64,000 nt of DNA, taken from NCBI RefSeq assembly GCF_022012415.1, contig NZ_JAKLTR010000008.1:62001-126000 (forward strand), read 5' to 3'. The DNA is from Terrimonas ginsenosidimutans (GTDB taxonomy: Bacteria > Bacteroidota > Bacteroidia > Chitinophagales > Chitinophagaceae). The first letter of the stretch is position 1. Every line of letters starts with the position of its first letter. This document shows positions 18,894-25,787 of this stretch, piece after piece. Position numbers and translations under genes: made by a program. The notes under the pieces were generated by a model. It was given only the letters and a program-made list of their open reading frames with translations. It had not been told where the DNA came from and did no database searches.

Positions 18894-19041
18894 ACAACTT
18901 GTTTAGTGTTTGAATTTACTGAAAGTGAATGACACGGCGAGAAGTAAACAAGTTTTGGGCCGCTCTTAAAAAGTCATTGAAGAGGTAACGCTGAAGCGGC
19001 GGCAGAAACACGAACAATGTCAACCCGGTACAGGTATTTTA

Positions 19042-19752
19042 CTAATGGCACGAGATCACCTCCTCCGGTGATCCTATCAATGAAGGACTCAGATATGGAA
19101 TTCCCCAATTCAATCCCCGGATCAACAACAAAACTCCCATCAGCACCATCACAAAAGGACTGACACGGCTTAACCACCGATATCTCCCTATTGCCAGGCG
19201 GCGGCCTGCAAATCCAAGCAGCAACATAGCAGGAAGCGTTCCGAGGCCGAAGAATAACATAAACAGAGCAGCGTAGTAAACACTGCCAAAGGACAGTGAA
19301 CCTGCTGCGGCGAGATAGACCATTCCACAGGGCAGCAACCCATTTGCCATACCGAACATGAACGCTCCGCGTGGATCGGCGGCCTTCCTGATCAGCCGGG
19401 CGATCAATTGATTAATATACAGGTAAAAACCCCGTAAAAAAGAGACGCGTTTTGCTTTTCTTCCTGCATAATACCCTATCGCGGCGATCAGAATGATCAG
19501 TCCCATTACAACAGACAATGCCTGCTGATAACCGGCAAGCAAAATACCTCTTCCAAGCAAACCGGCAATTACACCGATCATAACGTACGTTGATACCCGA
19601 CCCAGCTGGTACATGAGCAGGTTCAGGTAGCGCTTGCCACCGGTCAAATTACCGGCCGGCATCGCGAGACTGAGCGGTCCGCACATACCAACACAATGCA
19701 GACTGCTCGCCAGTCCCAGTACAATCGCAGGTAGCAGGATCACGTGGGTCAA
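19042..19752 (-). CDS. Sulfite exporter TauE/SafE or DsbD_2-like membrane protein of the cbb3 cluster
   Basis: 236 residues, six or more hydrophobic helices. The start is a TTG codon (19750-19752) whose bases overlap the fixH stop (TTGA), which indicates translational coupling. HCVGMCGPLSLAMP near residue 18 carries the two Cys on the first helix seen in this family, and GMANGLLPCGMVYLA repeats a Cys-Gly-Met motif in the second half. Such proteins habitually end cco operons in Bacteroidota and are suspected to aid copper or redox handling during oxidase assembly. That role is inferred from gene neighbourhood. Confidence 0.85.
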   Translation of the reverse strand: MTHVILLPAIVLGLASSLHCVGMCGPLSLAMPAGNLTGGKRYLNLLMYQLGRVSTYVMIGVIAGLLGRGILLAGYQQALSVVMGLIILIAAIGYYAGRKAKRVSFLRGFYLYINQLIARLIRKAADPRGAFMFGMANGLLPCGMVYLAAAGSLSFGSVYYAALFMLFFGLGTLPAMLLLGFAGRRLAIGRYRWLSRVSPFVMVLMGVLLLIRGLNWGIPYLSPSLIGSPEEVISCH

Positions 19753-20186
19753 TTAATCGTTAAGAAGATCTCCTGGTAATAACTGTCGGTCCCATCCTTC
19801 CAACTGATCCTGGCCAGATACCGTCCCGGCAAAAGCAAACTGACGGGCAACACCTGAACACCCTCTTCATCCGTCTTCAAAGAAAGCCTTTTATCTTTTT
19901 TTGAATCATACGCACAGTAGAACCAGATCTCCCCTTCGATCTTTTTACCTTTCATTTCCGCAGGCAGCAGTAACCGCATCTCCTCTCCCGTCTTTGTAAG
20001 CTTCACTGCTGAATTGAGCGCCGCTGATCTTTTCGATGCATCGATCACTTCCTGGTACGCCAGCTCATTCTTGTAATAATCCTTTTCCACCAACTCAAAC
20101 TCAGTATTCATGCAACGGTAAACGAGATAGATCATCCCGGACCCGAAAACGATGAATGTGATCAGTAACCTGTTTCCCCAACTCAT
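19749..20186 (-). CDS. fixH: FixH/CcoH-type oxidase assembly protein
   Basis: 145 residues with one N-terminal membrane helix (WGNRLLITFIVFGSGMIYLVY) followed by the conserved MNTEFELVEKDYYKNELAYQ. The rest is a periplasmic beta domain. FixH homologues are needed for copper loading or stability of the cbb3 oxidase. It follows ccoG by about 54 bp and overlaps the next gene by 4 nt. Assignment rests on the VxxDYY region, length and position. Confidence 0.9.
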   Translation of the reverse strand: MSWGNRLLITFIVFGSGMIYLVYRCMNTEFELVEKDYYKNELAYQEVIDASKRSAALNSAVKLTKTGEEMRLLLPAEMKGKKIEGEIWFYCAYDSKKDKRLSLKTDEEGVQVLPVSLLLPGRYLARISWKDGTDSYYQEIFLTIN

Positions 20187-20240
20187 ATCAAGTGTTTTAA
20201 AGATTGAAATTCTGACTCATTATTGATGTCTGTCTTCTCT

Positions 20241-21644
20241 TCAGAACCGTACGAAAGGTCCCATAAAATTCGTTTCTACTTTTGTGATCAACTGATCGCC
20301 GTCGAATAATCCGATCTGTAACGGGATCTTTCTTTTGCTTACATAATCGCCTGGTAACACAATAAAGAAGGAGCTTTTCCCCTGATCTTCTTTCCTCACA
20401 AGTATTTCTTTGCCTTCGGCCGAAAGAACTCTGCCGGGAGCGTCCATCAGCTTTAAGGTAAGCGCAATGTCTTTTAATGTTTTATTGACCACTTTGATGG
20501 TGTAAAGATTTGAAAGGCTGTCATTACTCCTCTCCTGGTAAAGCTGACCTGGTGCCCGAACGATCGTGCCATCCACGTCTTTCCGACTGATCAATAACAG
20601 GCTCAATACTCCGGCCAGCACGATCAGCAATGCCGAATACAATTTCATCCGCAGGGTAAACTTCAACCGCTCTCCGTTAGCAATTCCATTCTCGGAGGTA
20701 TAGCTGATCAGACCTCGTGGTTTGCTGATGGCATCCATCATTTTATCACAGGCATCGATACAGGCGGTGCAACCAACGCATTCCATCTGTATGCCATTGC
20801 GGATATCAATGCCTGTTGGACAAACCTTCACGCATTGAAAGCAATCGATACAATCTCCCTGCACTTCGATCGTTGCCTTCTTTTTGAACTTTCCTCTTGG
20901 CTCGCCACGATGATAGTTATAAGCGACGGCCATTGAATTCTTATCCAGCAATACGCTTTGCAAACGACCATAAGGACAAACAACTGTACACGCCTGTTCT
21001 CTGAACCATGCATATACGGCATAGAAGACAGCGGAGAAGACGATCATACCAAGAAGGCTTCCCGAATGCTGACTGACCGGCTCGCGGATGGTGGCGATCA
21101 ACTCATCCATGCCGATAATATAAGACAGAAAGAAATTGGCGATGATGAATGAGAGGAGAAAGAATACCGAGTGCTTCAGGAGCTTCTTCCTGATCTTTTT
21201 ATTCGTCCAGCCACCCGCATTCAGCAATCGCTGCTCCGCAGCGTCTCCTTCTATCAGGTATTCAATTTTACGGAATACCATCTCCATAAAAATGGTTTGC
21301 GGGCAAACCCATCCGCAGAATAAACGACCAAATGCCGCGGTGAACAATACGATGAAAATAATGAACGCCACCATCGCTAACCCGAAGATGAAGAAATCCT
21401 GTGGCCAGAATATTTTTCCAAAAATGATGAACTTTGCTTCCGGGATATTGAACAGGAATAGAGGACGGCCGTTTACTTTTATAAATGGCAGAGAAAGAAA
21501 TATTGCAAAGAAGAATACACTGACCAGTGTACGTGATCTGTAAAATCTTCCTGATGGCCTTTTTGCGTAAACCCATTTTCGCTTACCCTTTTCATCCAGG
21601 GTAGCAAGCTTGTCCCGGAAAGAACTATCTGCTTCTTGTGTCAT
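20241..21644 (-). CDS. ccoG: CcoG (FixG) cytochrome c oxidase accessory protein
   Basis: 467 residues. N-terminal membrane helices include the GRLFCGWVCPQTIF motif near residue 107, then EQACTVVCPYGR, and a ferredoxin-like pair CIDCFQCVKVCPTG and CVGCTACIDACDKMM (about 263-300) for two [4Fe-4S] clusters. The C-terminal FixG Ig-like domain begins after the last helix (about 335). CcoG is a cupric reductase that supplies Cu(I) for the CuB site of cbb3 oxidase. It is separated from ccoP by 174 bp holding a GC-rich palindrome (21683-21802). Confidence 0.95.
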   Translation of the reverse strand: MTQEADSSFRDKLATLDEKGKRKWVYAKRPSGRFYRSRTLVSVFFFAIFLSLPFIKVNGRPLFLFNIPEAKFIIFGKIFWPQDFFIFGLAMVAFIIFIVLFTAAFGRLFCGWVCPQTIFMEMVFRKIEYLIEGDAAEQRLLNAGGWTNKKIRKKLLKHSVFFLLSFIIANFFLSYIIGMDELIATIREPVSQHSGSLLGMIVFSAVFYAVYAWFREQACTVVCPYGRLQSVLLDKNSMAVAYNYHRGEPRGKFKKKATIEVQGDCIDCFQCVKVCPTGIDIRNGIQMECVGCTACIDACDKMMDAISKPRGLISYTSENGIANGERLKFTLRMKLYSALLIVLAGVLSLLLISRKDVDGTIVRAPGQLYQERSNDSLSNLYTIKVVNKTLKDIALTLKLMDAPGRVLSAEGKEILVRKEDQGKSSFFIVLPGDYVSKRKIPLQIGLFDGDQLITKVETNFMGPFVRF

Positions 21645-21682
21645 GCGCTTCTGTTTGCGTGCAGTATTAATATTTGTTCTGC

Positions 21683-21802
21683 GTGTTTGGAACGCGGCAA
21701 GCGCGGCGATACGCGGCGAGCGCGGCGAAATACATTATTTACACCCGGCTGTTTTCGCCGCATCCGCTGCGGTTCGCCGCGCTCGCCGCGTTCCAAATAC
21801 AC
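21683..21802. repeat. GC-rich long palindrome between ccoP and ccoG
   Basis: Left arm 21683-21730 (GTGTTTGGAACGCGGC onwards) and right arm 21752-21802 (ending CGCGTTCCAAATACAC) are imperfect reverse complements. The arms are built from repeats of GCGCGGCGA-like words. It lies inside a transcription unit, so the ccoP-ccoG mRNA would carry a very stable hairpin that could damp expression of ccoG-fixH or protect ccoP mRNA ends. Confidence 0.85.
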
Positions 21803-21818
21803 AAGCCGATATTCCTGA

Positions 21819-22979
21819 TTATTCCTTTGTGACTACGGCCTGCGTAGAGTCAACCACCGCTTCGTCCTTGATCTCAACACCCTGTGGCGGTTTTGCAGCG
21901 GGTGGATTTGTACCATGCAACGACTTCACATAGCTAGCCACCTGCGCGATCTGTTTATTCGAATACTGGTTCTGCCACTGCGGCATCGCGTTTACGCCAT
22001 AACGGATCGTTTTGAATACACTTTTTATATCGTTACCATGCATCCAGAAATCATCGGTGAGGTTAGGACCTACATCTCCGCCACCACTTTCTTTATGACA
22101 GCTGGCACAAGACTTCTGGAAAATCGACTTCCCTTCTGAAAGATCATCTGAGGACGACAGCAGCGTCACGGTATTTTCATCCACGGCATCGCCTTTCTTT
22201 TTCAGGTATTCCCTGATCTCCATATCCGCTTTTGTGACAGAGGCAATGTATTCTTCCTCGCTTGATGGAGCGGTATGTGATACGTGAAAACGCCAGAGAT
22301 AGATCACCGCAAATACGATCGTCATGTAAAATCCATACAGCCACCATGGCGGAAGGCGGTTATCCAGCTCCCGTATTCCATCATATTCATGATGCAATAC
22401 GATATCGGCTTCCTGGCTCATCGGTTTCATCCTGTTCATCTTATCCCACCAGTTGAGCTTTGTCTTCTTCAACTCACGAACTTCTTCCACAGACAGACCG
22501 GCCTCAAGGAGCTTAGCCTGCTCCTTCTTGATCAGGATACGGATATTGACCAGCAATACCATGATGATCAGGAACTCCAACAAGATCACTCCATTCATTA
22601 CATAAAACGAAGTGGCATCCAAACCACCAATGGAAGCAGCGGCTGCAGTCGCAGACTCAGTCGTTTCTTCCTGTGCGAATACAGTTGGCGCAATTGTGAG
22701 AAATAATAACAGAAGGACAGCCGGAACGGTCGCACCTGTTTCCTTGCTTTTCTTACGTTCCTGCAGCCGCATATCTGCCACACCAAGTAATACATAGGCC
22801 AACACACCGATAACGATAGCCAGCAGGGCCATCACCGCCAGCATTGCAAGTGCCAGCGGGTTGCCGAAAATTGAATCGGAAGGACCATCCGCGGCAAGTG
22901 CAGGCTGGATACCAGCCATAAGAAATACAGCGGCAAATGCAATGCGATAATTGATCCGTTTATTGAATAAAGAAAACAT
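21819..22979 (-). CDS. ccoP: cbb3 oxidase subunit III (CcoP), single c-type haem
   Basis: 386 residues. An N-terminal signal-like helix and further membrane segments (about 40-65, 90-105, 128-150, 213-232) precede one periplasmic cytochrome c domain with CASCH at 291-295 and a Met ligand candidate in AMPQW. Proteobacterial CcoP carries two CxxCH sites; only one is present here, with a longer membrane part in front. Position directly after ccoQ and before ccoG is standard. It passes electrons from the bc complex or soluble cytochromes to CcoO and CcoN. Confidence 0.93.
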   Translation of the reverse strand: MFSLFNKRINYRIAFAAVFLMAGIQPALAADGPSDSIFGNPLALAMLAVMALLAIVIGVLAYVLLGVADMRLQERKKSKETGATVPAVLLLLFLTIAPTVFAQEETTESATAAAASIGGLDATSFYVMNGVILLEFLIIMVLLVNIRILIKKEQAKLLEAGLSVEEVRELKKTKLNWWDKMNRMKPMSQEADIVLHHEYDGIRELDNRLPPWWLYGFYMTIVFAVIYLWRFHVSHTAPSSEEEYIASVTKADMEIREYLKKKGDAVDENTVTLLSSSDDLSEGKSIFQKSCASCHKESGGGDVGPNLTDDFWMHGNDIKSVFKTIRYGVNAMPQWQNQYSNKQIAQVASYVKSLHGTNPPAAKPPQGVEIKDEAVVDSTQAVVTKE

Positions 22980-22990
22980 AGTAGTTAGTT

Positions 22991-23152
22991 TCAGTGATCT
23001 AAAGGGATTCGACCGATTTCTTTTAGTTTTTGTTTGTTTGCCCTGAACACCCAGGTAAGCATGATGGCGAAGAACAGGAAGAAGATAGACAGTGAGATCA
23101 GGCCGAGCAGATCTACATTCTTTATTTTCTCCAGGTAGTGAATAAATTTCAT
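22991..23152 (-). CDS. ccoQ: CcoQ-like small subunit
   Basis: 53 residues from ATG 23152. An upstream in-frame start at 23221 would lie inside ccoNO, so the inner ATG is chosen. One membrane helix (LLGLISLSIFFLFFAIMLTWVF) is followed by a basic tail (RANKQKLKEIGRIPL). Length, topology and the position between ccoNO (gap 10 bp) and ccoP (gap 11 bp) fit CcoQ, which stabilises the assembled oxidase. Sequence identity among CcoQ proteins is low, so the call is largely positional. Confidence 0.8.
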   Translation of the reverse strand: MKFIHYLEKIKNVDLLGLISLSIFFLFFAIMLTWVFRANKQKLKEIGRIPLDH

Positions 23153-23162
23153 AGCTCTTTTT

Positions 23163-25301
23163 TTATGGATTAACGGTGGCAGCTTCAGCTTTTGCCGGAT
23201 CTGTTTTGATATCTGTACCAAGCCTTTGCAGATACGCGATCAAGGCAATGATCTCCACATTGGATGGTGTTTTGATCTTATCCCTCTTCAGGCTCGCAGC
23301 GATACTGTCTGCCTGTTGCATCAGATCCCTGTTGGCGATCTTGTCATAACCATCAGGATAAGGAACGCCAAGCGTACGCATGGCCCTGATCTTTGCAGGC
23401 GTGGAAGCTGTATCGAGTGCATCATCCAGCAACCAGGGATATTGAGGCATTACTGATCCGGGAGACATAGACCGCGGATCATACATGTGATTGTAGTGCC
23501 AGCTGTCAGGATATTTGCCGCCTTCCCGCGCCAGATCCGGGCCGGTACGTTTACTACCCCACTGGAACGGGTGATCATATACAAACTCACCGGCTTTGGA
23601 ATATTCGCCATAACGGGCTACCTCATCACGGAAAGGCCGTACCATTTGCGAGTGACAGGTATAACAACCTTCGCGCAGGTAGATATCCCGCCCCTGCAAC
23701 TCAAGCGGCGTATATGGTTTCACACTCGCTATAGTTGGTACGTTTGATTTAACGAGAAAGGTTGGCAGGAACTCGATCGCGCCACCTATTGCAACTACGA
23801 TCAAGCTTAACACAAGCAGTGTTACCGGTCTTCTTTCAATTACGCGGTGCCAGTATTCCTTCTTCGCATGTGTTTCTTTGATCATTGGCGCAGCTTCTGC
23901 GGCTTCATTGGGAATGAAAGTACCTTTCACCATTGTCTTGTAAAGGTTGTACACCATCATCAGGGCTCCGACGAGATAAAGGCCTCCGCCGACACTGCGG
24001 GAAACATACATCGGAATGATATTGGTAACGGTTTCCATGAACTGGAACCGCAACTGCCCTTCCGGTGTAAATGACTTCCACATCAGGCTTTGTTCAAACC
24101 CTGCCCAGTAAAGGGGAACAGCATACAGGATGATGCCGATCGTCCCCAACCAGAAGTGATTCTGCGCAAGCTTCTTTGAATATAATTCAGTCCCCCACAT
24201 TTTCGGGATCATATAATACAGGATCGCGAAGGCAAGAAATCCGTTCCAGCCAAGACCACCGATATGCACGTGTGCAATGGTCCAGTCGCTGAAGTGAGAG
24301 ATCGCATTCACATTTTTCAGACTCAACAGCGGTCCTTCGAATGTGGCCATACCATAACAGGTGATCGCCACGACCATGAACTTAAGTACTGGGTCTTCTT
24401 TCACCTTATCCCATGCTCCGCGGAGAGTGAATAGGCCATTAAGCATACCACCCCAGCTTGGCGCGATCAGCATGATGGAGAATACAACACCGAGAGATTG
24501 CGCCCAATCAGGCAGCGCGGTATACAAAAGATGGTGAGGTCCGGCCCAGATATAAATAAAGATCAGCGCCCAGAAGTGAATGATGGATAAGCGATAGGAA
24601 TACACCGGGCGGTTTGCCGCTTTTGGCAGGAAGTAATACATCAACCCAAGAACCGGCGTAGTAAGAAAAAATGCCACGGCATTGTGACCATACCACCACT
24701 GAACCAGGGCATCCTGCACGCCTGCATACCAGCTGTAACTTTTCATAAAAGAAACCGGGATCTCAACAGAGTTAACAATATGCAGCAGGGCAACAGTCAC
24801 CCAGGTGGCGATATAAAACCAGATCGCTACATAAAGATGCTTTTCTCTTCTTTTGATGATCGTCCCAAACATGTTGATGCCGAAGATGACCCACACCAGT
24901 GTGATGGCGATATCGATCGGCCATTCGAGTTCAGCATATTCTTTACCCGTGGTCTTACCCATGAGCAGCGTGATCGCAGCAGCCGCAATGATCAGCTGCC
25001 ATCCCCAGAAATGCACCCAGCTTAATTTATCACTGAACATTCTTGCCTTACACAAGCGTTGCAGCGAGTAATAGATCCCGGCAAAGGAAGCGTTTCCAAC
25101 AAACGCAAAGATGATAGCGTTTGTATGCAGCGGACGCATGCGCCCGAAGGTGGTCGCAGGCAGATTCAAACTACTGGCGGGGTAATAGATCTGTATGGCG
25201 GCCCATAAGCCAGCGAGCATACCGACGATACCAAAAACGATCGTAGCCAGGCCAAAGGCTTTAACGATCTTGTTGTCATAATAGAATTTCTCGATTTGCA
25301 T
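23163..25301 (-). CDS. ccoNO: CcoNO: fused cbb3 oxidase subunits I and II
   Basis: 712 residues. Residues 1 to about 475 are CcoN, the haem-copper catalytic subunit (RPLHTNAIIFAFVGNA, WWYGHNAVAFFLTTP, WTIAHVHIGGLGWNGF carry the haem and CuB histidines). Residues about 490-712 are CcoO, with one membrane anchor and CYTCH at 546-550, then MVRPFRDE. This N-O fusion is typical of Bacteroidota. cbb3 enzymes reduce O2 at low concentration with proton pumping. The gene follows ccoS by 12 bp. The fusion is continuous, with no frameshift. Confidence 0.97.
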   Translation of the reverse strand: MQIEKFYYDNKIVKAFGLATIVFGIVGMLAGLWAAIQIYYPASSLNLPATTFGRMRPLHTNAIIFAFVGNASFAGIYYSLQRLCKARMFSDKLSWVHFWGWQLIIAAAAITLLMGKTTGKEYAELEWPIDIAITLVWVIFGINMFGTIIKRREKHLYVAIWFYIATWVTVALLHIVNSVEIPVSFMKSYSWYAGVQDALVQWWYGHNAVAFFLTTPVLGLMYYFLPKAANRPVYSYRLSIIHFWALIFIYIWAGPHHLLYTALPDWAQSLGVVFSIMLIAPSWGGMLNGLFTLRGAWDKVKEDPVLKFMVVAITCYGMATFEGPLLSLKNVNAISHFSDWTIAHVHIGGLGWNGFLAFAILYYMIPKMWGTELYSKKLAQNHFWLGTIGIILYAVPLYWAGFEQSLMWKSFTPEGQLRFQFMETVTNIIPMYVSRSVGGGLYLVGALMMVYNLYKTMVKGTFIPNEAAEAAPMIKETHAKKEYWHRVIERRPVTLLVLSLIVVAIGGAIEFLPTFLVKSNVPTIASVKPYTPLELQGRDIYLREGCYTCHSQMVRPFRDEVARYGEYSKAGEFVYDHPFQWGSKRTGPDLAREGGKYPDSWHYNHMYDPRSMSPGSVMPQYPWLLDDALDTASTPAKIRAMRTLGVPYPDGYDKIANRDLMQQADSIAASLKRDKIKTPSNVEIIALIAYLQRLGTDIKTDPAKAEAATVNP

Positions 25302-25313
25302 AAGCAGGGAGAT

Positions 25314-25487
25314 TTATCGCTTTTTGTTATTCGCAGGTTGTTCAGAAGAGGCATCGTCAAAGAGGATCCGTGACGCGGGAGAATAATCATCTTCAAACTG
25401 ACCGCCGCGAACACCCCAGAGAAATGCGAAGAGAAAAAAACCAGCGACGGTAACACTTACAATCAGAAGAATAAATATGACGCTCAT
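25314..25487 (-). CDS. ccoS: CcoS cbb3 oxidase assembly protein
   Basis: 57 residues: MSVIFILLIVSVTVAGFFLF begins a single membrane helix, followed by AFLWGVRGGQFEDDYSPASR, the conserved CcoS segment (FxWAxxxGQFDDxxxPA in the family), and a short charged tail. CcoS is required for haem b and CuB insertion into CcoN. It sits 12 bp before ccoNO. Its start (25487) lies about 70 bp downstream of a CRP/FNR-like site, so ccoS is probably the first gene of the oxidase transcript. Confidence 0.93.
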   Translation of the reverse strand: MSVIFILLIVSVTVAGFFLFAFLWGVRGGQFEDDYSPASRILFDDASSEQPANNKKR

Positions 25488-25557
25488 GACCTTTTTTGAT
25501 GCTGTAAAAATATTCGCCGGACGCGTGAGGATAGATAAGGTGGATCAGGCAAGAATA

Positions 25558-25569
25558 TGATCTTTGTCA
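25558..25569. promoter_or_regulatory. CRP/FNR-like site upstream of ccoS
   Basis: TGAT-CTTT-GTCA is a near-perfect dyad resembling the FNR box TTGAT-N4-ATCAA (half sites TGAT and TGAC). It is centred about 76 bp before the ccoS start. The regulator at 30536-31591 has an E..xR recognition helix (TESLIR) like FNR and CRP, which contact the shared TGA core. Binding is inferred. Confidence 0.4.
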
Positions 25570-25581
25570 TGTGAAGGTCAG

Positions 25582-25787
25582 GAGGCCCCCTCTAAATCCC
25601 CCCGAAGGGTTACCGTGTGCCCACAAATTTGAGTTGCGTAGGTTCCCGCGGATTTCGCAGATTTTATTAGTCCTGGTATCGAAACAACAGTGGATAAAAC
25701 GAAAATCCGCGGGATCATACGCCAGTCAAATTGCTTAAAAGATGTGGGTACACGGTAGCCTGAAGGGGGAGATTTAGAGCGGGCCTC
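25582..25787. repeat. 206-bp element with ~75-bp terminal inverted repeats between ccoI and ccoS
   Basis: Left end (GAGGCCCCCTCTAAATC from 25582) and right end (GATTTAGAGCGGGCCTC to 25787) are imperfect reverse complements. Pairing continues inward through CTACCGTGT/ACACGGTA and CCCGCGGATTT/AAATCCGCGGG. The right end overlaps the last base pairs of the ccoI stop codon. There is no ORF inside. Architecture resembles a MITE or a large extragenic palindrome. Confidence 0.8.
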
